DNA from: Sulfodiicoccus acidiphilus
Lineage (GTDB): Archaea > Thermoproteota > Thermoprotei_A > Sulfolobales > Sulfolobaceae
Reading direction: 5' to 3'
Assembly (NCBI RefSeq): GCF_003967175.1
Contig: NZ_AP018553.1
Location: 1,302,001 to 1,366,000 of the forward strand
Length of the DNA: 64,000 nt
The notes under the pieces were generated by a model. It ran no database searches. It was not told the DNA's origin and was given only the letters and a program-made list of their open reading frames with translations. Positions within the stretch are counted from its first letter, which is position 1; every line of letters starts with the position of its first letter. The position numbers were made by a program, and so were the translations under genes. Shown here in pieces: positions 18,303 through 26,705 of the stretch.

Positions 18303-18437
18303 ATGGGTGTAGTTGTATCTGTGGGTATGGTGATTTCAGGTGTGCAGGTGTCCTCATCCGTTCTCGACACTCAGACGAGTCTTGCCACCCCACTAATGGG
18401 ACTAAGAGAGGTGAGCATTCTCGGCGACCTTAATTAA
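18303..18437 (+). CDS. Possible small hydrophobic protein
   Basis: This 44-residue frame has a hydrophobic N-terminal half (MGVVVSVGMVISGVQV). A TATA-like TTTATATG lies about 33 bases upstream, which suits a short-leader transcript. No family is recognised and the frame could be chance. The rest of the 18174-18556 gap shows an 11-G tract and no other gene. Confidence 0.35.
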   Translation: MGVVVSVGMVISGVQVSSSVLDTQTSLATPLMGLREVSILGDLN

Positions 18438-18443
18438 CCCCTA

Positions 18444-18454
18444 GGGGGGGGGGG
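18444..18454 (+). other. Eleven-G homopolymer
   Basis: Eleven consecutive G follow CCCCTA. A second 11-G tract occurs at 58086-58096. Such runs are rare in archaeal intergenic DNA and may be unstable in replication or misread in sequencing. Confidence 0.8.
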
Positions 18455-18556
18455 AGAATCACAAATCAGTGAAAAGTGAACTAAGGCACAACCCCCTGAA
18501 AAGCTGCGCTTAAACTCCCCCAAAACGATTTTTAGCTAAATAATCGAGTCCCCCTA

Positions 18557-19308
18557 GTGAGAATAGAAGTCTTGGGGTTAAGGGAGGGGTAGGTAAGTCC
18601 ACGGTGGCAGCGCATCTCGCGAAGGCCTTGGCAGAACTTGGAAGGAAGGTACTGTTCTTGGATAGAGACTACAACGGTTGGGGCTCTTGGTCCCTCGGTG
18701 TGGAGTCCAAGGGTCTCCTGTGGTGGGCCATGCATGGAGGCGAAAGAGACTTCATGAAAGAAACTAGGCCTAACCTGAAGGTATTGAAGTTGTATCCTCC
18801 CTCCCCCCAGTTTTACGAACTCATTCTCAGGGTTCACAGGAGCTTGGAGCTTATGACTAAGGGAGCTGAGGCATATAAAGAAGTCCTGAGGAGCGACGAC
18901 TTCGACTACTTCGTTGTTGATAACCCTGTCAACGTGGGTCCTGACGACGAAGCCGCCAGACACGAAAGGGAGTTCTTCTACCAGGCCAGGCCCGAGCAGG
19001 AAGGAGTAGGACTCTTCGTCTCTGATCCCTCTACACCAGGCCTCAGGGCTGTTGCTAATTACGTGAAGGCCTCCTCTACTTGGGTCAAACCCCTAGCCCT
19101 GGTGGTAAATATGATCCCTCCCACTCCAGACGAAGTTGAGAGAGTCCAGATGTGGCTCAGGGAGAACTGTCTCCCTCTCTCCTTCAAAATCTGTGAAGCA
19201 GTAGAATTCGACGACACTCTTTACCAGTATCGCCAGTTCCCTAATCCAGAAGTGAAGTGGGAGGCCATATTCAACTTAGCGAAAAAGATAACGGACCTGG
19301 GAAACTAG
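18557..19308 (+). CDS. MinD/ParA-like P-loop ATPase, copy 2 (one-base shift)
   Basis: Restoring one base gives a 250-residue protein starting [16 protein letters not shown], the same deviant Walker A block as the protein at 3115-3894. The missing base is in the G4 run at 18574-18577. Also shared are [10 protein letters not shown] near residue 36, [14 protein letters not shown] near 122, and [12 protein letters not shown] near 180. The two are clear paralogs of one unusual MinD-like subgroup. The gene converges on a membrane-anchored AAA ATPase with a four-base overlap. The GTG start follows a weak AT-rich promoter. Confidence 0.85.
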
Positions 19309-21089
19309 GTACCCTTCCCCCCCTTCTTCCTTATAGAGGGTCTAACCCTCTCTATGGCCTCCTCCAGGTCCTCGAACTTGAGGGTCCTGGAGGAGTTACC
19401 TGCGATCCTCTCCCTCAGCAACTTTATCTTGGCCTCCCGAGTCACGGCCGCTATATCGGCCCCAGAGTAACCCTCTGTCATCTGGGCCAACTTCTCACAC
19501 TTCAACGCGTCGCACACGTCTGCCCCTAGGTACTTCTTGAATATCTCGACCCTTTCTTCCAAGTTCGGCAACGGTACGTGTACCACCTTGTCGAATCTCC
19601 CAGGCCTCAGGAGAGCTGGGTCTATAGCCTTTATCCTGTTTGTCGTGGCAATAATCACCACTTCCTTCAACGACCTTATTCCGTCCATCTCAGTCAGGAT
19701 TTGGTTCACCACCTTGGACGTTTCGTTTCCCTTACTGTTCCTCCTGGAGGCTATTGCGTCTAGTTCGTCTAGGAGAATTATGCTGGGCTTGTTCTCTCTG
19801 GCCCTGTTGAATATTTCCTTTATTGCGTTCACAGCTCCCTCGTAGCCCTTGTACATCACCTCGGCTCCACTTAACGATATGAGTTTCACACCCAACGACT
19901 TCGCCAATGCCCTAGACATCATGGTCTTCCCTACTCCTGGGGGACCGTAGAGTAGTATTCCCCTTATGGGTGTGACGTTGAGTTCCTCCATCAGTTTAGT
20001 GTACTTGAACTGCATTTCAAGTAGCTCGTAGAGCTCCCTCTTTATGTCGCTATACCCTCCCACACTGTTCAGAGTGAGCCTTGATTCCTCCTCATCTCCC
20101 AGTTCCCTCCCTTTGAACCTCCTCTCGAAGTCCATCCTGAACTTCTCGTAGTCCTCCAGCATTTGGAGCGTTATGCTCGGCTTGTACCTCTTTATCACCT
20201 GCGAGAAGTCGTCCATACTTATCTTTCTTTCCCCCTTTTCTAGGGCTTCGCTGGCCACTCTTCTGGCGACTTCTTGGCACAAGTTAGCGAGGTCAGCTCC
20301 ACTGTACCTCTCGGTGGCGTCAGCGATCTTATCTAGGTCCACCGTTTCGTCCAGGGGCTTGTCGGAACAGTGGACTTTCAGGATCTGCCTCCTAGCATCC
20401 CTGTCAGGGGGTCCCACGAATATGACCTTGTCGAACCTACCGGCCCTAAGAAGGGCCTTGTCTAGGAGTTGCGGGACGTTAGTTGATCCCACTATGATCA
20501 CGCTATCGTCGCTCTGAAGCCCGTCTATTTCAGAGAGCATGAGGGAGAGCAGCCTTGGTGTCACCGAGTCTCCAGTGTGACTCTCCCTCTTGGTACCTAT
20601 GGTGTCTATCTCATCGAAGAACAATATGCAAGGAGCGGTCTTCCTAGCGCTGGCGAAGAGTTCCTTCAGTCTGGCCTCACTTTCCCCGTACCATTTACTC
20701 ATTATATCGCTCACGTTGACGTATATGAAGTTCAACCTCGACTCTGAGGCTAAGGCCTTCATCATGAGGCTCTTACCGCAGCCAGGGGGACCAAAGAGAA
20801 GTATACCTTTAGGCGGCTTGAGCCCGTACTTCCTAGCCAGTTCCCTGTTCTTCAGGGGAAGCTCCATGTACTCCCTTATCTCCTTCTTTACGTCGTCGTA
20901 CCCTCCAACTGACTCCCAACTCACCTCCCTGTCTCCCTGTTTTTTCTGCTGTCTTTGTCTCGACCTAGCTTCCTGTGGCTTCTCGGTGGGCATGAGCTTA
21001 GAAGTGTATCGTCGGGTAGCGTACACTAGGACACCCACTCCGAATGCCAAGGAGAGGGCGATCGTGAGGTACTGATCCACCAAACTCAA
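19305..21089 (-). CDS. Membrane-anchored tandem AAA ATPase (Cdc48-like)
   Basis: This 594-residue protein has two AAA modules. The first Walker A is GPPGCGKS (about 100-107) with FFDEID; the second is GPPGVGKT (about 376-383) with LLDELDA. Both modules carry AAA second-region-of-homology arginines ([16 protein letters not shown]). A membrane helix at about residues 7-24 and a basic, Gln-rich linker replace the N-domain of Cdc48/p97. It should unfold or extract proteins at the membrane. Its start is an ATG with AT-rich sequence upstream. It is distinct from the soluble Cdc48 expected elsewhere in the genome. Confidence 0.93.
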   Translation of the reverse strand: MSLVDQYLTIALSLAFGVGVLVYATRRYTSKLMPTEKPQEARSRQRQQKKQGDREVSWESVGGYDDVKKEIREYMELPLKNRELARKYGLKPPKGILLFGPPGCGKSLMMKALASESRLNFIYVNVSDIMSKWYGESEARLKELFASARKTAPCILFFDEIDTIGTKRESHTGDSVTPRLLSLMLSEIDGLQSDDSVIIVGSTNVPQLLDKALLRAGRFDKVIFVGPPDRDARRQILKVHCSDKPLDETVDLDKIADATERYSGADLANLCQEVARRVASEALEKGERKISMDDFSQVIKRYKPSITLQMLEDYEKFRMDFERRFKGRELGDEEESRLTLNSVGGYSDIKRELYELLEMQFKYTKLMEELNVTPIRGILLYGPPGVGKTMMSRALAKSLGVKLISLSGAEVMYKGYEGAVNAIKEIFNRARENKPSIILLDELDAIASRRNSKGNETSKVVNQILTEMDGIRSLKEVVIIATTNRIKAIDPALLRPGRFDKVVHVPLPNLEERVEIFKKYLGADVCDALKCEKLAQMTEGYSGADIAAVTREAKIKLLRERIAGNSSRTLKFEDLEEAIERVRPSIRKKGGKGT

Positions 21090-21555
21090 CGTACTCTAAT
21101 TACTGTTTGGAACACATCTTAAAATATGTTATATAGAAGAGGGTTAACAAGACGGAAAGCGCTCATAGATGAGCCTAGGCGCAGGCGTCCTCTAGGCCCC
21201 CGAAGGAGACAAGTTTTGTCTTGACTGAAGTTAAAGAGGAAGACACCCCCGTGGAACGGTCACACAGTTATATCCCCTTTTGTTAAATATACTTTGAACT
21301 AAAGATCACCGACGGAGCGGCCACCGAGACGTCTCCAAGCGAGGACGCCTCGGTTTCATGCGTTTTCAGAGCGGGAACAACCTTCAGTGCTCTGGAGCTT
21401 CACCCTATTTAGAGAGTTCTATTAGAGGGAGCTAACCAAGATTTATGCATGAACGTTTATCTCCTTATACCGAATATAAAGATGAAGACCATTACCACGC
21501 CGATTCCCTTCCACATGCCAGGTCTAGAACCAGAAACCACCAACTACCTGTTCGT
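21090..21555. other. Gap without a recognisable gene
   Basis: About 465 bases separate the AAA ATPase from the oxidoreductase. The first 50 bases hold the promoter of the ATPase. The middle (21170-21400) is GC-rich with short palindromes such as the GAGACGTCTC near 21330, but I see no frame, tRNA or match to the other repeats. Confidence 0.5.
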
Positions 21556-23106
21556 TTAAGTTTTATTGGGGAGAGTGAGGTCCTCCAGGACCTTCCTAGC
21601 TGCGTTATATCCAGGAGCCCCCGTTACTCCCCCTCCGGGATGGGTACCTGCCCCACAGAGGTATAGCCCCTCAATGGGGGTGAGGTAGTTGCTCATCCCG
21701 GGCACCGGCCTGAAGAAGTAGAGCTGGTCAGGAGTCATCTCCTCGTGGAATATATGCCCTTCCCACATTCCGAACCTCCTCTCCAAATCCAACGGCGTTA
21801 ATACTTCGTACCTCACCGGCTTGAAGTTAGGTGCGTACTCTCGAACCTTTCTAATAACTAACTCCCCGTACTCCTCCTTTACCTGATCTAGGGACTTGGA
21901 GTAAGGCAAGTACTGTCCGAAGATGGAGAAGGAGAACTTACCTGGGGGTGCTAATGAGGGATCCACGGCGGACTGTATGTTTAATGACAGCCACGGTTCC
22001 TTGGACATCCCGAAGCTCACCGCATCAGAATAAGCTCTTTCTACGTACTTGACGTCGGGCATTATCAATATTGAAGCGGAGTGTTCCGGCCTAAGTTCCT
22101 TCCCTCCTCCGAAGTCAGGAAGCTCCTCTAAATAGCCGACTACCTTGAACGAAGTACCCCTGGTCTTCGTGCTTCGCACTCTCCGTCTCACGTCTTCATC
22201 GACTTCCGTGTTCCTGAGGAGTTTGAGAAAGGTGGTCTTCGGGTCGGCGTTTGAAAGAACAATTTTGCTTTCCACTATCCTGTTATCCATCAGCCTCACT
22301 CCGGTAACCTTCCCGTACTTCACCAAGATTTCGTCCACTTCGATTCCCGTCATGATGGTCACACCTAAGTTTTCAGCTGCACCCTTCAGAGCTCGAGTAA
22401 CTCCTCCCATTCCTCCCTTTACGTAACCCCAAGCACCCTTGATCCCGTTCGCTTCTCCTAGCACGTGGTGTGCTAATACATAGGCCGTCCCCGGGGCCGA
22501 GGGAGGGGTGAACGTCCCCACAACGGCGTCTTCTATGAGGGCGGTTATTAGTTCCTCGGACTCGAACCATTCCCTCAACAACGACTCTGCGTCCTTAAGT
22601 AGTACTTGGGCCACGTCCTCTAGCTTGTCTTTAGCACTCTCCTTCAAGAGTTCCAAGAGGGACCCCCCTTCTTCCAACGATATTGGGGGAGTGAGCATTA
22701 GTACATCGAACAAGTCGTAAAGGTCCTCCCAGAACTTTACCCACTTGGGGTACTCCAACGCATCCTTCTGGGAGAACTTTGAAATCTCCTTGGCCGATCT
22801 CTGCACGTCAGACCACAGAGTTAACGATCTGGGCCTAAGTGGGAGGAAGAGTCCGGGGTCCTTGTTATAGACGCTAAGGCCGTGATCAGCTAGCCTCAGG
22901 TCCTTCACTATCTTAGGTCTGAGTAGGCTAAGAACGTAAGCCCCCGTGTTCACAGTTACCCCAGGCCAAAGCTCTTCTGAGACACACGCTCCTCCTACTA
23001 TGGGCCTCCTCTCTATTACGGTAACCTTGAGTCCTGCTCTTGCCAGATAGGAGGCTGCTACCAGTCCGTTATGTCCCCCTCCTACAACTACAACGTCAAA
23101 CTTCAC
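21556..23106 (-). CDS. FAD-dependent phytoene-dehydrogenase-like oxidoreductase
   Basis: This 516-residue protein belongs to the CrtI/PYROXD2-like flavoprotein family. The FAD-binding motif VVVGGGHNGLVAASYLARAG lies at about 5-24, followed by ERRPIVGGACVSEE. GGMGGVTRALKGAAE near 242 and the C-terminal LYLCGAGTHPGGGVTGAPGY complete the FAD fold. Family members desaturate carotenoids or oxidise unknown lipids; the substrate here is unknown. The GTG start overlaps the stop of a 33-residue membrane protein (GTGA), which suggests membrane recruitment. All motifs are intact. Confidence 0.9.
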   Translation of the reverse strand: MKFDVVVVGGGHNGLVAASYLARAGLKVTVIERRPIVGGACVSEELWPGVTVNTGAYVLSLLRPKIVKDLRLADHGLSVYNKDPGLFLPLRPRSLTLWSDVQRSAKEISKFSQKDALEYPKWVKFWEDLYDLFDVLMLTPPISLEEGGSLLELLKESAKDKLEDVAQVLLKDAESLLREWFESEELITALIEDAVVGTFTPPSAPGTAYVLAHHVLGEANGIKGAWGYVKGGMGGVTRALKGAAENLGVTIMTGIEVDEILVKYGKVTGVRLMDNRIVESKIVLSNADPKTTFLKLLRNTEVDEDVRRRVRSTKTRGTSFKVVGYLEELPDFGGGKELRPEHSASILIMPDVKYVERAYSDAVSFGMSKEPWLSLNIQSAVDPSLAPPGKFSFSIFGQYLPYSKSLDQVKEEYGELVIRKVREYAPNFKPVRYEVLTPLDLERRFGMWEGHIFHEEMTPDQLYFFRPVPGMSNYLTPIEGLYLCGAGTHPGGGVTGAPGYNAARKVLEDLTLPNKT

Positions 23107-23204
23107 TTCCTGAGCCTCCTGAAGGTAACTACCATTGCCAGCCCTACAACCATTATACCTAGGGCTGCAAAGGAGGCGACCTCTACCAGTTCAGTGAACC
23201 CCAT
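23103..23204 (-). CDS. 33-residue single-span membrane protein
   Basis: This very short protein starts MGFTELVEVASFAALGIM, has one hydrophobic span, and ends in a basic tail (TFRRLRK). It immediately precedes the phytoene-dehydrogenase-like gene and its TGA overlaps that gene's GTG. The span-plus-basic-tail design and the translational coupling suggest a membrane anchor or modulator of the oxidoreductase. No family is recognised. Confidence 0.65.
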   Translation of the reverse strand: MGFTELVEVASFAALGIMVVGLAMVVTFRRLRK

Positions 23205-23306
23205 TCTTTATCGTCCTATAGATTTCCTTTACGTTCTTATAACTATGTGAGGTTCGAAAGTTTGAACTTAGTGTATTCGGGGTTCCCTTAGTTTACAGAG
23301 AGGGGG

Positions 23307-23639
23307 TTGAGGGGGCGGAAAGCCTCGCCCTTCACGGCGGGGACGGACAGCCCCCTCATATTTATACTTCTTTGTGAAATTTCTCTTAGTGGTACTAACG
23401 ACGCTCCTCCCCAGCTCGATCGAGGGCTTAATGGGACTGAGGGAGGAGCGAGCAGCGGCTTCAATTTCCTTTAAGGGACTAGACGTAATGGGTGAAAGTC
23501 CCCTCCTCTTCAAATGGGAGTGGATCTCTGATCCACTCGACTGCCCACCAAACGAGACATGTAAACCCGAACCGATGGTGGGAACGACGATCCCTCTGGG
23601 AGGGAACCCTCGTCCCTTCCAGGGCGGGGAGGAAGTCAG
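23307..23639 (+). repeat. Repeat family R2, copy 1
   Basis: This 333-bp element is about 97% identical to 41063-41396. It starts TTGAGGGGGCGG with a hairpin (CCTCGCCCTTCACGGCGGGG) and ends with the hairpin CCCTCGTCCCTTCCAGGGCG, then GAGGAAGTCAG. The same right end occurs in family R3. It has no transposase. End hairpins without terminal inverted repeats indicate an IS200/IS605-type miniature element. A short open frame inside it is shared by the two copies but has no recognisable product. Confidence 0.8.
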
Positions 23640-24047
23640 TCTGGCCTATACTAGACGAAAGTTTCCTCATCATCGACGGGGATACTCTATTTCGAATCGT
23701 CGTGGAAATAGACCTTAGTAAAGGGCCCTCACGCCACCTCGCTCTAGTAGGCCCCTCCAGAGCAAGTCTCCATCGTCTATTCGAGACTAAGCTTCTCATC
23801 TGGCGGGCCGGTGGCACTATAATTTCCACACTAACGGTTGGAGTCCTTTGTGTATCCAGACGTCGAACCCACTCAGGCCCTTCTACAGTGGAGCTACCGG
23901 GGTAATGTCCTAGAAAAGACTTTCCCACAATACAAAGGGCCTAGGATTACGAGGTTGACCCTTTAACTCTATCTTTGTAATTTGTGATTGAAAGAAACTC
24001 TAACTCTGGGCCCAGTCATATATCGACTTATGGGGAAAAACGGAGAC
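23640..24047. other. Gap with possible decayed coding DNA
   Basis: After the R2 element comes about 400 bases with open frames on both strands. The plus-strand segment around DESFLIIDGDTLFRIVVEID is protein-like and faintly recalls the first catalytic strand of DDE transposases, but no further motif supports it. I annotate no gene. Confidence 0.4.
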
Positions 24048-24167
24048 TTATTCGTCCTCCTTTACTCCCTCGGTCGGCTTGACCACGTACTTGAGAAACG
24101 CGTAGCCACCTAATCCAAGAAGAATGAGAATTACAGCGTTTATTATTGCGAACTCTCCTACGCTCAT
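24048..24167 (-). CDS. 39-residue single-span membrane protein of the oxidase operon
   Basis: This small protein (MSVGEFAIINAVILILLGLG onward, ending KPTEGVKEDE) has one membrane helix at about 7-25 and a charged tail. It is the last gene of the B-type oxidase group, one base after the stop of the sulfocyanin-like gene. Small single-helix subunits are common in terminal oxidases of Sulfolobales, so it is likely an assembly factor or subunit. The start ATG is the only one available. Confidence 0.7.
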   Translation of the reverse strand: MSVGEFAIINAVILILLGLGGYAFLKYVVKPTEGVKEDE

Positions 24168-24168
24168 T

Positions 24169-24654
24169 TCACTCACCTATGAAGACGTATGGACTCACGA
24201 GCCCAGGTACTACATCCACGTAAGCTTGGTATTCTAAGTTAGTACCAGTGATGTATAGAGAGTAGTTCCCCACTTCTAACGAAGGTAAGGATATAAGCTC
24301 GGAACTGTTGGCTGGAACTACGTATTCCGTGGACGACCTACTGAACTCAATCGTGAGGTTGAATGGTTCTTCGTTGTAAACTGTTAAGTTCAAGGTCCAG
24401 TTGAAAGGCACAAACATTGTCACTCCACCGCTGCTGGTCCCGTTTACTTGGTCGTTTTCCACTGAAAGAGACGCTATCGCCGTCTGATTCACAGGGACCT
24501 CGCCGAGGGGACTCCCCACGTATCTCTTGAAGGGCGCTGGGTACTGCCTAAAAGGAGGTGATGAAGTAGCGACTAAGTTATAAGAAAGGAACCCTGCCAT
24601 TACAGCAGTTCCGACGAAAATCACCAACAGAACCGCTAGGCCAACCTTCGCCAT
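24169..24654 (-). CDS. Sulfocyanin-like protein lacking copper ligands
   Basis: This 161-residue protein has an N-terminal anchor (about 5-25) and a cupredoxin-like domain that aligns with the sulfocyanin at 34041-34640. VNGTSSGG and VPFNWTLNLTVYNEE match FNGTSFGS and VPAGWNLNITYENQE, and both end in DVV...PYV. The copper ligands are gone: the PHN of sulfocyanin is missing, and ACGITGHAASGM has become YITGTNLEYQA, with no Cys, His or Met. It probably serves as a structural subunit or docking site. Its ATG overlaps the oxidase stop (TAATG), so it is coupled to subunit I. Confidence 0.8.
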   Translation of the reverse strand: MAKVGLAVLLVIFVGTAVMAGFLSYNLVATSSPPFRQYPAPFKRYVGSPLGEVPVNQTAIASLSVENDQVNGTSSGGVTMFVPFNWTLNLTVYNEEPFNLTIEFSRSSTEYVVPANSSELISLPSLEVGNYSLYITGTNLEYQAYVDVVPGLVSPYVFIGE

Positions 24655-26153
24655 TACTCGCTCACCCCAGCGTAGTACTTGGCAACTACCCACTTCGTCA
24701 GCATGGAGAAGGCCGGAACCGCCATTAGAACGAACCCAATTCCGCCTAACCATGCGAACACAGTCATCACCTGCATGTAAGGTAGGAATTCGACCGGGTA
24801 AGCTATCTCCCTCCTAATCAGTCCTTGGTACCCCGCCGCCATCATGGCAAAGCCCACAACAAGGAAAGAACCGAACCACAGAAGCAGTCCAGCTCTTATT
24901 GATTTGAGACTAAGCCTCGAGAGAGGTGCGATTTTTCCGAACGCGTTGAGGAACTGATCCAAAATTATCCCCAGCGAGCCGAGTATTATAATGGTCCATA
25001 TCATAAGGTGGAAGTGACCGACGACGTAGTATGTGTTGTGAACGATAGGATTAAGGGCGTTCTCGGGAAGAATTAGTGCAGGCAATCCCGCTATTATGAA
25101 GCCCAGTAGTGCTAGGAAGTAGGCTAGTCCCCTAACGTCCTTGAAGTCGTAGGACTTGGCCAGAAAGAGCGTCAGTCCCAGGTTCAGAACGGTCACTCCA
25201 GAGCCCGCGGCGAGTATTAACGTACTTGCGTTGACGAAGCCTCTTATCCACACTGGTAAGGGCCAGGTGAGCATGTGGTGAGCCCAGACGAGCATTGTGA
25301 AGACGAAGAGAAGGAACAAATTCCACCTCGCCCACTTCTCGCTGAAGAGCTTTCTACCTGCGAACTTAGGTATGTAAGCGTAGAGCGCTCCGAACACTGC
25401 GAAAGGAACGAAGTAAACTACGGGGTGCCCCCAGCTCCAGAATAGGAGGAAAGCAACGGTCGGGTTCACGTAGACGTGCGCCAGTATGGCGAGCGTGTAC
25501 CACAGGAGCACGGCCATCAAGAAGGGAGTCGTGAACACTATCATTGCAGTGAAGGTGAGGGCGTAAGTGGGAAAGATCGAGAGCCTTCCCTTCGTCCTCC
25601 GAGTCTTCATTCCGTCGAAGACTGTTATTGCAGCAGCTCCAGTTATGCAGAGTTCCGTGATGAACAGTCCTATATAGGTGAGCGCTATAGCCGGCCCAGA
25701 GTAGAAGTTGAACGTAGTCTGAAGTAGTCCTAAGGGTGGAGTGATGTACCACGAGGTCATAGGCCCTCCGGCGAGGGCAATTATCATGCCCAGGTTGGCC
25801 AACCAGAATAGGACGTTAACCAGTGTGAAGTGAGAGATCTCCATTCCTTCCTCTTTGTACATGGCGTACATGCCTATCCCTATTGTCAAGAACGGAACCA
25901 GAAGGTACATTGCGATGTAGCCGTGGAGTGTCAGGAGAGAGTAGTATATCGGAGCTATGGCCTCAGTGTTGTAGGGGTTGAGGAGAATTATCCTGAAGAA
26001 GAGCGCCGCGAGTCCCATGACCGCGAGCCACACTAACCCCGCTGCAGTGAACAGTATCGACGTCCCTAGGGTAGTGTGGGAGAAGTACTTCTCAGTGAGA
26101 CCTTTTAGCATTGGAAGAGGTGTCCAAGGGAGGTTCCTTCCTAGGGTCGCCAT
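24654..26153 (-). CDS. Heme-copper oxidase subunit I, B-type-like
   Basis: This 499-residue, about 12-helix catalytic subunit reduces oxygen at a heme-CuB centre in the membrane. Ligands visible are His77 (TLHGYIAMY), His243 and Tyr247 (WGHPVVYF), His292-His293 (AHHML), and His379/His381 (VVGHFHL). The Glu of the A-type motif GHPEVY is replaced by Val, as in SoxB and ba3 enzymes. The ATG at 26153 overlaps the subunit II stop (TGATG). The neighbours supply subunit II, a sulfocyanin-like protein and a 39-residue protein. Related oxidases occur in the fox iron-oxidation cluster of Metallosphaera, but I cannot assign a fox name. Confidence 0.93.
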   Translation of the reverse strand: MATLGRNLPWTPLPMLKGLTEKYFSHTTLGTSILFTAAGLVWLAVMGLAALFFRIILLNPYNTEAIAPIYYSLLTLHGYIAMYLLVPFLTIGIGMYAMYKEEGMEISHFTLVNVLFWLANLGMIIALAGGPMTSWYITPPLGLLQTTFNFYSGPAIALTYIGLFITELCITGAAAITVFDGMKTRRTKGRLSIFPTYALTFTAMIVFTTPFLMAVLLWYTLAILAHVYVNPTVAFLLFWSWGHPVVYFVPFAVFGALYAYIPKFAGRKLFSEKWARWNLFLLFVFTMLVWAHHMLTWPLPVWIRGFVNASTLILAAGSGVTVLNLGLTLFLAKSYDFKDVRGLAYFLALLGFIIAGLPALILPENALNPIVHNTYYVVGHFHLMIWTIIILGSLGIILDQFLNAFGKIAPLSRLSLKSIRAGLLLWFGSFLVVGFAMMAAGYQGLIRREIAYPVEFLPYMQVMTVFAWLGGIGFVLMAVPAFSMLTKWVVAKYYAGVSE

Positions 26154-26610
26154 CAGATCACCTCGAGTGTTCCATACATGAATGAATGGCCTATCCCACA
26201 GTACTCGCTGCACCTCCAAGTGTAGTTGCCAGGAACGTGGGGGCGTAAAAGAACACGTAAGAGAAGGTCCCAGGCACTATGTCAACGTTAACTGTACCGT
26301 CCGGTAACTTCAGCATGAAACCGTGAACCACGTCCCTAGAGTGAAGTATCACGAGAACTGGCTGACCAGGCTTAGCAACGATCACGTCTGGAGTGTAGCC
26401 CCACTGAAATGCCGTCATATTGACCACCAGAGTCCCATTCGGCAGCGGCCTGGGCACGCCAGACGCTAAGGGCAGGCCATACCTGTAGTTAGTGGAGGTA
26501 CCGTTTGCCACCTCGGAGAGACTCCATCCGGCGAATATAGCTACCAAGATTAACAATACAATGAACCAAGTCAACTCACCGTGCTTCTTCACCCACTCTG
26601 AGGCTCCCAT
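26153..26610 (-). CDS. Heme-copper oxidase subunit II, CuA type (one-base shift)
   Basis: Restoring one base gives a 152-residue protein with one N-terminal membrane helix and an extracellular cupredoxin domain. The missing base is in the G5/C5 run at 26239-26243. Without it the frame ends in [13 protein letters not shown]; with it the end reads [20 protein letters not shown], the CuA site with two Cys, one His and one Met. The other CuA His is in DVVHGF near residue 91. The intact CuA site means the enzyme accepts electrons from a copper protein or cytochrome rather than from quinol. Confidence 0.9.
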
Positions 26611-26705
26611 AACTATCAGGAAAAGGTCTCCTCACTCATATTTTAAGTTTTATGTAGGTTATCTAAAAATGGGAAAAAGCAGGAAAATAGCTCAACTAAA
26701 TAGCT

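Noticed and set aside
18532-18963. A 143-residue minus-strand frame over the second MinD-like gene
   Set aside because: The plus strand carries a clear Walker A motif once one base is restored; the opposite frame has no family signal.
23374-23718. A 114-residue frame starting in R2 copy 1
   Set aside because: It runs from the element into unrelated flanking DNA, and the copy 2 version ends elsewhere, so it is not a gene.
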